From Odobenus rosmarus divergens (Eukaryota > Chordata > Mammalia > Carnivora > Odobenidae): a DNA stretch of 64,000 nucleotides. The notes beneath the pieces are model-generated. The model was not told where the DNA came from, searched no databases, and saw only the letters and a program-made list of their open reading frames with translations. Position numbers and translations under genes: made by a program. The stretch spans positions 4,571,213-4,635,212 of the forward strand of contig NW_004450397.1 of the NCBI RefSeq assembly GCF_000321225.1, given 5' to 3'. Below are positions 10,785 to 22,150 of this stretch, one piece after another. Positions within the stretch are counted from its first letter, which is position 1; every line of letters starts with the position of its first letter.

Positions 10785-11242
10785 TATGGGATCTTGAGCC
10801 CAACGGTCAAGAAAGAATTCTGGAGACAGGTAACGGTGCAAAAAGGTGTTCATTACAGCACGGGGGCAGAAAGAGCTGCTCTGTGAGTGTGAGGAGTGAC
10901 TGATTACATAGGGTTTTCCATCCTCTGGAGGCGAAGGTGACGTTAGGGCTCCAGGAAATTGATTCTGTAGGTCCTGGAGGTTGGGCTATTAAGATTGTGT
11001 TTTTCTTGTAAATTATGAAGACAGTGACACACTGTAGTGGAGTTTCGTGTTCTACATGAATGCGATCTTTATCAGTTGACCATTTGTCGTTGTCCCCCCC
11101 CCACCCCGCCACCTTTGTTCGTAGGCTGTCACTGGTGCCTGAGGAGGTTCTATGTACACATTCCACCTTGGGGGGGTGGGTTGTGGTTTATGGGGTGTCA
11201 GCTCCGTGTTTTGCCCTCAGTGTGCCTTTTGCTCTCTCATCA
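10785..11242 (-). repeat. 5' LTR of the endogenous retrovirus
   Basis: Direct repeat of 3971-4426. Both copies share the GAAAGAATTCTGGAGACAGG segment near their left end and CTTTTGCTCTCTCATCA at their right end. The right edge is where similarity stops. Confidence 0.85.
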
Positions 11243-11764
11243 CTATCATGTGCACCTATGCTGTGAGACCACATGTCCTAATTTGAGGTCTAGCTGCCCT
11301 GGGCACCCTGCTCGTGGCTTATCCCTTTGACTTTTCAGGAAAGGGAGGTTTGCACAGATCGGATGAGATCAGTAGAAGTCTGGGGTGCCAGGGTGTGAAA
11401 GAGTCACGCCCTGGGCCAGGTTGGGGATCATGGCGGTGAATTCGACAGTCAGTCCTGGAGTGCAAGGGACTGGCTGTCCAGTGTGGGAGATGGACATTCA
11501 GTAGATACGCGCACTGCAGAATGTGAAGCTCTACGGGAAGTGTGGCAGAGAGGTCCCCGTGCTGGGCAGGGTGGGGGTGCGGTCGTAAGGGGGTGCCTGG
11601 GGACAGTGTGCCTTAATGTCTCAAAGGAGAAAAAGAGCAATCATCAAGGAAATGGCTAAGACAGGATAACAAGGGCCTGGCTGTCTACAGTACACAATGA
11701 TGAGTTTATCAAACATGGCTGTGCTGGAAGTGCCTCGACCAAGGTCAGCAAAATCCCATTTGGT

Positions 11765-11960
11765 ACCTGCTTAGCAGGCCGTATGACCTTGGGACCAAAT
11801 AAATCACTTTAATCTCTCAGATCCTCACATTCCTTACCTGAAAAGTGGGGATATTAGAGCTGCTGCCCCATATGGTGGTTGTGAGAATTAAATAAGATAA
11901 TTAAGTGAGATTAGTTTTGGAAGCCACTTTGCTGAGAGACGGGTACATGGCAGACCACCC
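11765..11960 (+). repeat. MIR
   Basis: Sense MIR core: 'GTATGACCTTGGGAC', 'AATCTCTCAGATCCTCA', 'AAAAGTGGGGATATTA', then 'TTGTGAGAATTAAATAAG'. Confidence 0.75.
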
Positions 11961-13106
11961 AGCCATGCCAAGGCTCTGATCCCCTTTTGCCCTCCTTCTT
12001 CTGCCCCATCCTCCTCCTCCCTGTTTGTTGGTGTTGGGGTTAGCTAGCCAGCCTCGCTGGTGTCTCTCCAGAAAACCATGAGCCAGGGTTAAATAATTCC
12101 ATGCCTGCTTCTACTCCCTTAGAATTATATAGAGCCGCCCGTATGAGAAGCAGCCCTGCTGCAGCTTTGACTGCCCGTCCCCATGACTTGTGGTTTGGGC
12201 TTTCTTTGAAACCATGTTTGTCTTCTCTGTCCTCAGTGGCTTCCTATGAGCAGGTGTCTTACTCTCAAGTGTCCCTCTGGCCTCCCGCTGCATCCCATGT
12301 GTAGCTGCACCGGCAGATGGCTGCCCACCCAGCCCTTGGGGGTGCTCTCCCCTCCAGGCCACTTCCAAGGGACATTTGCATACCCCTCAGACCCTATATT
12401 TTAAGTCAAATCCTTTGATAAGCCCTCCAGACCTGGAGGAAAACCCCTCAAAGCATGTGTATGTGAAGTGGAAGCAGAAGATCTTCTTCTGATAGAAAAG
12501 ACCCCTCCAGGACCTGACAGTCTGGTGGAGAAGGCCAGGGTCGGCCTGGGATGTGTGCTAGAGGAAAGGCCTGTTGGGACAGGAGTACAGGCTGCCAGCT
12601 TTGGGGAGGCCCCACCAAACTCCTCCCTAGCACAGTCAGAGCAGGCCGAGCACACACCTTCAGGAACAGGAGCAGACTGACTCGAGCCCCTCTTCCATGG
12701 CCTCGCCCAAGCGGTCCAGGTGAGTGACAGGACCCACTGCTGTTGAAATGCACCCTCTTACCGCACACGGTGGCCCCAAGGGGACCGGAACCCAATGGGA
12801 TGGAGGCTGAATTGTAAACAAAGCCACTGGCTGCGTGACACTGTGCTTATCTCCACAAATATTGACTCTGGAGGATCAAACAAGTGGCCAAAAAAACAAT
12901 AATATTTTCCCCCAGGAAGAAGCTGGGGAACAACCAGGACCTTGTGGGGCAGACAGACAGTGGCAGGTGGCACGCTGCAAGGTGACAATCTCCCTCTGGC
13001 TTGGTGGGTCCCTTTGGAATCATGGAGGCCGGGAAATGAGAGATAGGGCTCAATCCCAACAGGTGGTCCTGAAGAATGCCAGGCATCCCCTATTCTGGAT
13101 CAGCTT

Positions 13107-13127
13107 TTTTTTTTTTTTTTTTTTTCA
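13107..13127. repeat. Poly-T tract
   Basis: About 21 T without a recognisable SINE body next to it. Confidence 0.8.
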
Positions 13128-13239
13128 AGGGCGGAGGATTGCTGCAAGAAGCGAGAGCCCCTCAGTCAAGACCAGCTGGGGTTTGGCAGACATTGAGTTG
13201 AATCTGCTCTTGGGACTAGACCTCCTGCCAGGGGCCTTC

Positions 13240-13400
13240 AGAAGTGACTCTACTCAATCCTCACCGAAGCCCCATGAGCTAGGTGTTCTTACCCCATTCT
13301 GCAGACGAGGAAACTGAGGCTCCAAGCAGTTTGGTGACCTGCAAAGAATTACCCTGTGGATTACCTGGCAGAGCTGGCCTGGGGACCCCCCAAATAACAG
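13240..13400 (-). repeat. MIR
   Basis: Reverse MIR core: 'TCAATCCTCACCGAAG', then 'GCAGACGAGGAAACTGAGGC' and a 'GGCAGAGCTGG' end. Confidence 0.75.
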
Positions 13401-13659
13401 CCTGTACACTGGGTTGTGTTCATTCTGGTTGTTTCAAGCTACGAAGTCCGTGGGTTACAACTCAAATGCCCCTTTACACACCGAAGGTCCAGAGACCAGG
13501 ATTCTGGACAAAGAGCAGGAACTGAGGTCATTGACTTGGCTGAGCCTCCGGGTTGTTTACTATTTTGTAAAGATGTGGATGGAAATAATTATTGATTCTC
13601 CATTCTGGCTCACGAGCAGGAGGCACAATTTGGAAAGTATTGGCAAGGTGCCCAAATGC

Positions 13660-13662
<3 letters not shown>

Positions 13663-13710
<48 letters not shown>
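13663..13710. repeat. (TG)n microsatellite
   Basis: About 24 uninterrupted TG units, likely polymorphic. It produces an artificial Val-Cys repeat on the plus strand and a His-Thr repeat on the minus strand. Confidence 0.95.
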
Positions 13711-13712
<2 letters not shown>

Positions 13713-14789
13713 GGGGAGTAGGGGATTCATTGTGACTCTAAACCATCCCTTCTTCCCCAACCGCAGACAATGTTACCTCAAAGTCCTGGCTACTGATTAT
13801 CGTTACAATGTAGCAGAGTCCTTAGGACTCTTTTCTCTAGAAGGAGAGGGCTGGGTCTCAGGAGGCCTCTAGCTGGGGGTGGGCGTGGGCATGAAAAATA
13901 AAATCCTTCACAAGGATAACAATGATGACGAAAAAGAGGCCGAGAATGCAGAAAGAGAGAAAGAGACCCACCCTGAGCTAAGCTACGGTGTGACAGAGCA
14001 AGGGAAACACAGGAGATAGAAATAGTTGCGCTGTGACAAGTTGCAGAGGGGAGAGAGAAACACTTTACAGACAGTGAGGAAGGTAAGGTGCCCAACGGAG
14101 GGTGACAGGAGAGGTAAGAGGAAAGGACTGGGGGCCTCTGGAGCGGACTCAGAGCACCAGTGGTGCTGGGCACTGGGAGACACCACAGAGTGGGAGACAC
14201 CACAGAGACTACGTGTTGCTGCCTCAGAGAGCCCTGATGTCCTGCCAACCACCAGTAGCCCCAGCAAAGCAGTTTCCAACAGGCGCCTGCTGTCCACGGC
14301 TGAAACCCAGGGGAACATGGAGTTGAGATGACGGGAGAAGAAAAAAGGATTCCAGAAACACCCTCACAACCAAGGAGCCGGAACTCTGTTTCTAACACCA
14401 CCTCCAAGAAGCCTTCCCAGCCCACTGTTTAGGCTGCAGAGCTCCCTCTGATATATCCAGAGGCTCGTTGTTCCCTTGCTTTGCATTCATAGCTCAATAG
14501 AATTATAATCAGGGTTGTAATTCCCTATAGGTTCTTTTATTTGTGTTTTTCATGTGGGTGTGTATTGTTTCCTTTAATAGCCTGTACATTTCTCTACTGT
14601 TTCTGTTAGATCTCTGCAGTATCTGGTGCAGGGCTTCTGTTCTTTTGAGTATGTGCAATACTGTCTATTCCTTCCTCTTTTAGCAATTAATATTTAAAAA
14701 AAAAAATCCCATGTCTATTAAATTTTATGCCATTCTCCTGGCCATGTCTTCTATTAAAAAAAATTCCCTTCTTACTTGATAGCTCTTGA

Positions 14790-14910
14790 TCCTGCCCATT
14801 GCCCTTCATAGGATATTTATTATCTCATGAGGATGGAGCAGACATTTTTATTCTCATTTTGTAGATGAGGGGACTGATCCTCAGAGACTTGACTAAAATA
14901 CTTAACCTGG
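14790..14910 (-). repeat. MIR fragment
   Basis: Reverse MIR core with 'TTCTCATTTTGTAGATGAGG' and the following 'CTCAGAGACTTGAC'. Neighbouring DNA (14440-15040) is AT-rich without a clear family. Confidence 0.6.
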
Positions 14911-15066
14911 CCAAAAGATTAAAATACCTCTTACATTTTGTACCAATATATGGTACACAAGCTGATTTTAGGTGGTATTCCAAGAAATATCTTTTATTGT
15001 TTTCATGTGTAGAGGAAAAATAGTATGTTAAACCTGTGTTTTTAGGTATATTATTGTTTGCAATAT

Positions 15067-15253
15067 ATTTTTTTAAGATTTTATTTATTTATTTGACAGA
15101 GAGAAAGCACACAAGCAGGGGGAACAGCAGAGGGAGAGGGAGAAGCAGGCTTCCCACCAGCAGGGAGCCCGATGCGGGGCTCAATCCCAGGACTCTGGGA
15201 TCATGACCTGAGCCGAAGGCAGGCGCTTAATGACTGAGCCACCCAGGTGCCCC
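15067..15253 (-). mobile_element. Carnivore SINE, full length
   Basis: Tail at left, 'CCACCCAGGTGCCCC' head at right. Target-site duplications TATTGTTTGCAATAT lie at 15052-15066 and 15254-15268. Confidence 0.95.
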
Positions 15254-17203
15254 TATTGTTTGCAATATTTTATGTAAATAAAATGAGTTGACTTAAAGAT
15301 AATATTAAGTAAAATATTAAGTAAAATAATCGAGGTCGTTCAAAAATATGGCAAAATTGGAAGTAGTTTCCCGAATGACTGATAATTAGGAAATGCTGCT
15401 TGGCATCAGCTCTGTACACAATGGCACTCAGTCCATGGGGTTTTATTGCCAGCCTGTGGCCAGGATGAAGAGGCAGGAGTGCCTGGTGGAGTGACCAGTG
15501 CTTGGGGGATTGAAACCACATTCATCCAAGGACCTTGAGTGAGGAGGAGCTTTGTTTCTTCAGGCTGCAGTTCTTCCATTTATGGAGGCATCCCTGAAGC
15601 TGCCCATAGGGAAAATGGGGTAATCTCCATCTACTGTGGGCAAAGCCAGGCAGAAGGGGGTGAGGGGTGGGGAGAGGGGTGCACAGGGCTCAGAGACCAG
15701 TCCCTGCCCTCACTGAACTTTCTGTGTCTTGGGGAATGGAGGAGATTGATGGAAGACACCAAAGAAACACAAAGTAATACAAACTCAGATCTCAGAACAG
15801 CCTAGACGGGGCTCCAGTCCTAAGTGGTGGTGTTAGCAGCAAAGCACAGGGACGGCTGAGGTCTGCCTCACCTTCAGGAAGGTGTTCTACCAGGAGTGAA
15901 GCAAGCACCCTATTCAAGAGGGCCTTCCTCCCTCAGGGAGCTTCTCTCCTCCTTACACTGGCCTTAAAGAACCTTGGAACTGGGTGGGGGTGGTCTTCCT
16001 CTTCCCCTAGGGAATGATTCTTTGCCACCTCCACTCACCCCCACCACCCCCAATGGCTTAGTTTCCAAACTGGATGATTTCATCATTCCCTCCCACACTC
16101 ACATCTCCCTCACTTCCCCCTCAATCCCCGGTGGAGCCGTCACACTGGCTCCTGATTGGAGGAGAGAGGCTGCAGTTTAATTACAGAGCAAAGGAGAACC
16201 AAGGCCTGCCCGTAAAATTGCAGTGTGTAGTCTCTACAGCATTCTCCGGGACAGGAAAGAGGTGGGGAGGCAGAGGGGTGCTGTTCAAACCCATTTCTCA
16301 CCACCCTTCGGCAGCAATTTTGTAAAGAGACCAAACGTGCCCACAGCAACTTCTTGCTTTCCCTGACTCTCTGCTGAGGCAAGAGATTTCCTGGCAAGGG
16401 GAGTTAGGGCCATGAAGTGTGTGTGATGTTGAGGGAAGGGAGCAGGGAGCGAGAGACGACGGGGAGGGGGAGGTCTGCGTGCTCAGCTGGACACACAGAC
16501 TCTGCAGCTTGCGTTGCAACACGCCTTTGCAGAGGACTTGGGTTTCATCTGTAGGAGGGGTTCAGCTTTTTTGTTGTTCTGACTATGGGGGAGGCTGGTG
16601 CCCTTGGGGGGGTAGAAGGCAAGCTGAGCCTATGCGCTTGTGATTTTATACCGCCTGGGCTCGGAGAAGCTGGCTGGGTCCCCTCCAGCCTTTATTTATT
16701 TAGCTTTGCTTGCTTCTCAGTGGCCTCAAGGGGGTGAGGGTGGGGGTAATGGGGAGATGAGATAATTGTGGGGGCCTGAACAAGGTTGCTGGGACAGTTT
16801 TGTGTGGCTGAGATCCACCGCGCAAGCAAGAGAAAGAGAGAGAGAGAGAGACCCCTGAGAAGAAAGGGGGTGAAGAAAGGGAGTGGGGAGAGAAAAACCA
16901 AGCGCAACAATACCGAGAGTCATTGTGAAGACTCAGAACTAAGAGTGGAGGGGCCGGAGGCAGTGAATGTGGGCCATCTTGCTCCCAGCTGAGGGCCAGA
17001 AGTGGGGGCAGCAGGGATTTACCAAGAGGGGAGGGGGCGCCTGCAGACAGATTTAAGATTAAGAAGTCTGCTGTGTTTTAGAAGCTCTCCCATTGGAATA
17101 AGATGGGCTGTTGTTTGCCAGAGGCTGAAAGGTTTATTTAACCATTCCAGATAGAGTATCGCCAAACAGATGTAGTCTTGTTCCTCGAAAGAAGAACTGT
17201 GGC

Positions 17204-17235
17204 TGGGGGCGGGGGGGGGGGGGGGGGTGGGTGGG
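17204..17235. repeat. G-rich tract
   Basis: A run of about 18-19 G within a longer G-rich segment ending GGTGGGTGGG. It is able in principle to form a G-quadruplex and is prone to length error. Confidence 0.85.
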
Positions 17236-17775
17236 CATCTAATGGAGGCAGCAGCCCCGCTCACATTTTCCATAGATGCTTACCCTGCCTGAGACCTTTT
17301 TCAGGGAAGCCAGTTGCCAGTTCTCCCCCATTCTGAGCCAGGACCCCTGCCTTGCCTCCTTGTGCCTCCTGTCCTGCCTTCCTTTCTCCAAGAAGCGTCA
17401 GCGAGTGCCGTGTCCTCTCTGAGCCTTGGCTTCTGATGACCTGGAGGGTCTGCTGGGGCCTGGCCGAATGCCAGGTCCAGACTCTCAGCTGGTGACGCTG
17501 GGGACCCTGGGCACCTCACTGTGGGATTCTAGGTTGGAATGGGGATGGAGAGGGAAGCCGGGTGAGCTGGTACCTCAGATAAAATCAAGAATGTGATGGT
17601 TATGGAGCTGGCCTTTCTGACAGGCATCCTGTGGCTGCCTCAAGGTCACATGTTGGGAGGTTACCATGGGCGGTGAATTGCATTCAGGTTGGGAGTAAGA
17701 CTCCAGGGTCTGTATTATCTCCTAGGTCTGACAGTCTTTGAAAGCCTGCTCTCTATAATTAAGGAGGCCCCAGTG

Positions 17776-17993
17776 CAGGGGTCGGCATCCTGCAGACCTC
17801 GGGCCAATTCTGGCCTCCATATGCTCTCGTAAATAAAATGTTACTGGAACACAGCCATGCTTCTCTGTTTGAATATCACCCTTGGCTGCCGTGGGCCTGT
17901 AATGGTAGAGTTGAGTAGTTGTGACAGAGACCATATGAAGCCCGCAAGGCCGAAAATATTCACTGAAGGGTCTTTTACTTTTGCCGACCCCTG
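17776..17993. mobile_element. Non-autonomous hAT-type DNA transposon fossil
   Basis: Terminal inverted repeats CAGGGGTCGGCA and TGCCGACCCCTG bound about 218 bp. The interior 'AATAAAATGTTACTGGAACACAGC' region is typical of a widespread mammalian family. Flanking 8-bp duplications are no longer recognisable. I do not assign a family name. Confidence 0.8.
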
Positions 17994-19030
17994 ATCTAGA
18001 GAATTCAGGCTGAGGGATGCTTTGCTCAACACCCCTCCCTTCAGATGCAATTGGTCTCAAGGTTTTGAACCCATCTGGAATAGCCACAACATTTTGACCT
18101 CAACCACCTTACAAAAGAAGAGGGGGAGGAAATCTGATTTGTTTAATGGTAGATCCCTACCTGAAGCCTGGAGTTCTGCGGTGCTCTTTGTGAAACTGAG
18201 CTTCGGGAGCTTCAGGGAATGAGTGCGTGCCGCGCTGGAGGTAAAAGCGTCGATTTGTTTTATTCCCATGGGCATGCCTCTGGAGAGCCGCAGGGCCCCT
18301 CGTTCTCTAGGGAATGAGCGGCAGCTTGAGAAGCAGAGGGTGCTGGAGTGACAGCCTACCTAACATGCAGATGTTCTCGGCAATAAAGGGGGGGGCCGTG
18401 CTCGCGATGCTCCCCAGAGATGGCCTGAATAGCCTCTTCTGTCCCGCCTGCCCATTCTCCAGCCCCTTGAAGATGAGCTGGCCTGGGGGCTGTCTGACCA
18501 GCAGAATGAGGGGGACATGATGTGGTGGGACTTCTGGATGCCAAGAAGCCTTGCAACTTCTACCTGGCTTCTTGGGACACTCCTTCTTGGGACACTCCCT
18601 CTTGAAACCCAGCCTCCTCACCCTCAGGAGCCCAAACCACAGGAAGAAGACAGAGGGGGGCGCCGTGGTTGGCCACCCAGTTCAGCTGCCAGCCAAGAGC
18701 CAGCGTCAAGTGCGGGCCAGGTGAGTGAGCTACATTCTCGGGTGTCCAGCCTAGTCAGGCCTCCAGATGACCCAAGTCCCAGACACGGCCTCAGAGCCAT
18801 GTGAAAGGGCCTCTGTGCAAATTACCCAGCGGAGCCCTGTTGATCCACAGTACTGTGAGAGATGATACAGATGGTAGTTTTAAAAACTTACGTTTGGGGA
18901 CGGCTTGTTACAGGAGAAGTAACGAGGAAATGGCAGTGTGGGCCATGAGGGGCATAGGGACAACTGTGGCCACACACGTTGATGTTAGCAAATCTGGAGT
19001 TAGAGGATTGGTCCCGCAGGGTAGTGGAAA

Positions 19031-19064
19031 GGTAAGGGTTTGATATCTGGCTCTATTACACGCT
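19031..19064 (+). repeat. MIR, left part, split by a DNA transposon
   Basis: 'GGGTTTGATATCTGGCTCT' matches the MIR segment just before the 'TGTGACCTTGGGC' core, which resumes at 19570 beyond the inserted element. Confidence 0.6.
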
Positions 19065-19569
19065 ATAGATCTTCCTTGACTTACAATGGGGTTACGTCCT
19101 GAAAAACCCATTGTAAGTTGAAGACACTGTGAGTTGAAAACGCATGTAATACACCTAACCTACTGAACATTCCAGCTTAGCCTAGCCCACCTTAAATGTG
19201 CTCAGAACACTATGTGAGCCTACAGTTGTGCAAAAGCATCTCACACAAAGCCTGTCCTGGAGTGAAATGTTGGAATATCTCCAGTAATTTATTGAGTACT
19301 GTACTGAAAGTGAAAACCAGAATGGTTGTATGGATTCGGAATGGTTGTTAAGTGTATTGGTTGTTGACCCTCATGATCGCGGGCTGACTCTGGGTCGTGG
19401 CTCCCTGCCACTGGTCAGCATCAGGAGAGAGGACCATGCCACTTATCCCTAGCCCAGGGAAAGATCCAAACTCAAAATTCGAAGTATGGTTTCTACTGAA
19501 GGCATATCGCTTTGGCATCATTGCCAATTCGAAAAATTTTAAGTTGAACCGTGAGTCAGGGACCGTGTG
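19065..19569 (+). mobile_element. Tigger-like (Tc1/mariner) DNA transposon fossil
   Basis: Begins near 'GACTTACAATGGGGTTACG' and ends near 'AGTTGAACCGTGAGTCAGG', which are diverged inverted ends. Internal landmarks such as 'ACACCTAACCTACTGAAC' and 'TACTGTACTGAAAGTGAAAA' match a common mammalian Tigger-type repeat. It is inserted inside a MIR at a TA. Confidence 0.7.
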
Positions 19570-19665
19570 CCGCTGGGTGACCTTGGACAGGTCACTTAAC
19601 CTCTCTGGGCCTCATCGGACACTTAAGAGAATTAAATGAAATAACACCTGTGAGCATGCTCTGAG
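19570..19665 (+). repeat. MIR, right part
   Basis: 'TGGGTGACCTTGGACAGG', 'CACTTAACCTCTCTGGGCCTC' and 'AATTAAATGAAATAA' follow the MIR consensus directly after the inserted transposon. Confidence 0.8.
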
Positions 19666-20015
19666 TTTTGTTCCTCTCTTCCTCTGGTCATTGACTTTGG
19701 TGCCTGTGGCTATGGCCATGCAGTTCAGCTGGATCTCCTACTTACAGTAGAGAGAAGGTTCTGGATTCCCTGGCCAGTTCCATGCCTTCTTCCAGGCTTC
19801 TGAGTGGCCACTGAGCTCTGATGTCTACTTCCATTTCTTTCTTGTTAATCTTTTTTTTTGGGGGGGGTTCTTTCCTGTTACTCTTCATTCCATTTTCTGG
19901 AGGCTGTGTTCATCCAGTTATCCCCTTCCTGCCTCACTGAGGGCTGGGGATCTACTCCCTTCCCCCCAAGCTTGGGGTGAATTCCTCCTCCTGCAAACAT
20001 CTTCCCAGCTTTATT

Positions 20016-20217
20016 ATTTTTTTTTAAGATTTATCTATTTTACAGACAGAGAGAGAGAGACTGAGAGCACGCGCATGCATGGGGGTAGGGGCAGAGTGAG
20101 AGAGAGAATCTTAAGCAGACTCCATGCTGAGCATGGAGCCTGACATTGGACTCGATCTCATGACCTGAGCCGAGATCAAGAGTTCATGCTTACTAACTGG
20201 GCCTCCCAGGCGCCCCC
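20016..20217 (-). mobile_element. Carnivore SINE, diverged
   Basis: T-rich start, GA-repeat middle and head 'CCTCCCAGGCGCCCC'. Flanks 'TCCCAGCTTTATTA' and 'TCCCAGTTATATTA' are a decayed target-site duplication, so this copy is older than those in the retrovirus. Confidence 0.85.
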
Positions 20218-20329
20218 ATCATCCCAGTTATATTAGAGGAAGCGCTTTCCTGGGCTCACACCGAGGAACTGTCGACCTCAGGCTCCATTCCCGAATGGTG
20301 CAGAAGGACATGGGCCCCTCCTGATGAGC

Positions 20330-20540
20330 AGAAGGTAATAATAACAGTGCGAGGGCTGTGTGCCGGGTGGAGGGTTTCATTTACTCTTTGCAGCACCCCT
20401 CTGAAATAGGCGCTATTATTATCCTCCCCTTATTACAGATGGGAAAACTGAGGCTCAGAGAGGTAAAGTAACTTGCCCCAAACAACACAGCCACTGAGGG
20501 AAGAGGATGGACGTGCATCCACTCTGGCGCCAAGCCCTTT
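20330..20540 (-). repeat. MIR, nearly full length
   Basis: Reverse MIR: 'AATAGGCGCTATTATTATCC', 'CAGATGGGAAAACTGAGGC', 'AGGTAAAGTAACTTGCCCC'. Confidence 0.85.
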
Positions 20541-21254
20541 CTCTTAGCTCCTCTGCCAGCCTCCGGTGCTCACATTCCCATTCTGGTTTTCTTTAGTGTT
20601 CTCTCCATTTGGTTACTTTAAAGTAACCCAGCCCAAGTCTGTACCTTCTAGAGGGCAGGGCTATCCAGGAGCCTAAGCCAGCCTCTGAGCAGAGGCATGT
20701 GGTGAAGATGCTCTGAGGACAAAGATGATGATGGTGATGCGGTCCAGCTGTTGGCCGGGTGCATGAGGCTCATTCAGGAAATCACCATGAAGCATGCAGC
20801 CTTGGCCTCTGACTTACCTCTGAGCACATTTTTCATTTTTTATCTTTTCCACAGCAGTGCTCCTCAGATTTTCATGATGGAGCTTCCAACCAAGGCATGG
20901 GATCAGAAAAACCAGATGTCCTCACGCTTGTTCATTTTGCTTCAGGACTCACCAAGGAAGAGGTACTCTGGTCTTTGGCGATTCCCAGGGGTGTGGACAG
21001 AGAGGAGAGGACGCTTCCTCTGCTCAAACAATACTCTTACCCCCCCTCCCTTTTTTTGCTGCTTTTCTTCCTCCTGAAACAAATAAAACTAAAACAAGAC
21101 TTCCATAATAAAAATGTCTGCACCTGGCATGGCCAAGATGATTTTAGGTGTTACTCATGGTGTTTAATCATGACACACGGGTAGGACATTATATAACATT
21201 GTACGATACGATTCTCTTTTAAAATTCATCCCATTATATCATTTAAAAGGTGCT

Positions 21255-22150
21255 CAATTTCCTCAGCCATCCAGGAACTGCAAAATAAAACCACAATGCG
21301 ATGCAACTATATATCCACCAGATCGGGTTATGTTGAGAAAAGATGGGAAATGTCAAGTGTTGGCCAGGATAGGGAGAAATATATTGCTGATAGCAGTAGA
21401 GATGCACACACTGACTTTGCAAAACTTTTTGCCTGTCCTTTATCTACTAAGCTGAACACCTGTATACCCTATGACCCAGAAATTCCATATCTAGTAGAGC
21501 TGCAACAGAAATGTGTGCACATGCTCAACAAACAGCATGTTCTGGAAGGTTCGCAGCAGCTGTGTTCAGAAGAGTCAAACACTAGAAACTATCCAAATGC
21601 CCATCAACAGTACCACGGATAAATAAACTGCAGTATAGTCATAGCACGGAACACTACCCCACAACAAGAAGGAACCAATAACTAACTACATACAAGAATA
21701 TGGATGAATTTCACCAGCATGATGTGGAGCAAAATCAGCCAGAGACAAAAAGACTGTCTGTTGTATGTTTTTGTTTATGTGAGATGCAAAGAGGCAAAAC
21801 TCATCCATGTTAGAAGTCAGGATAATGGGGGGCTGGAAGTAATACCTGGAAGGAGGTGTGAAGGGGGCTTCTGGGTGCTATTTATGTTTTCTTTCTTTTC
21901 TTTTTGGGGGAGTGGGAGAGGGAGAAGCAGGATTCCCGCAGAGCGGGGAGCCCGATGCAGGGCTCGATCCCAGGACCCTGGGATCATGACCTGAGCCGAA
22001 GGCAGGCGCTTAACCAACTGAGCCACCCAGGCACCTCTATGTTCTCTTTCTTCACTTGGGTACTTGTTATATGGAATTTGTGAACGTTTATCCAGTTTAT
22101 GGTATGAACACTGTTTTGCATGAATAGTACATTTCAATACAATGTTTAAA
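21255..22150 (+). mobile_element. Old L1 (L1M type) 3' part, interrupted by a SINE
   Basis: Sense L1 order: 'AAAATAAAACCACAATGCGA', 'AAGTGTTGGCCAGGAT', 'ATGACCCAGAAATTCCATAT', 'CCAAATGCCCATCAACAG', then a 3' UTR with a 'CTTGTTATATGG' stretch. The ORF2 part is frameshifted. A younger SINE sits at 21901-22037. Confidence 0.85.
21901..22037 (-). mobile_element. Carnivore SINE, lacking its tail
   Basis: The head and middle are intact ('CCACCCAGGCACC' on the plus strand), but the GA repeat and (AAAT)n tail are missing. Flanks TATGTTTTCTTTCTTT and TATGTTCTCTTTCTTC are near-identical. Confidence 0.85.

Larger units (their letters stand above)
3971..11242 (-). mobile_element. Class I (gammaretrovirus-like) endogenous retrovirus, defective
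   Basis: Two directly repeated LTRs of about 455 bp flank roughly 6.4 kb of internal DNA whose open frames on the minus strand match retroviral Pol. From 5' to 3' on the minus strand: right LTR, primer-binding-site region near 10755-10776, leader, a short nucleocapsid/protease-like remnant (about 9943-10275), pol remnants (9592 down to 4649), a C-rich tract that is the polypurine tract on the coding strand (4427-4437), and the left LTR. Most of gag and all of env are absent, because the integrase end is only about 220 bp from the left LTR. Pol is split by five SINEs and one L1 and carries frameshifts and active-site changes, so it cannot make a working protein. The LTRs look about 95% identical by eye, so the insertion is not ancient. 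A clean target-site duplication is not visible. Confidence 0.85.

Noticed and set aside
13663..13710. Regular repeat as a possible CRISPR-like array
   Set aside because: It is a plain TG dinucleotide microsatellite in a mammalian genome, with no spacers.
13790..14425. 211-codon minus-strand frame in intergenic DNA
   Set aside because: Another overlapping frame is open in the same place. Composition is Ser/Leu/Pro rich, and there are no domain or splice signals that I can support.
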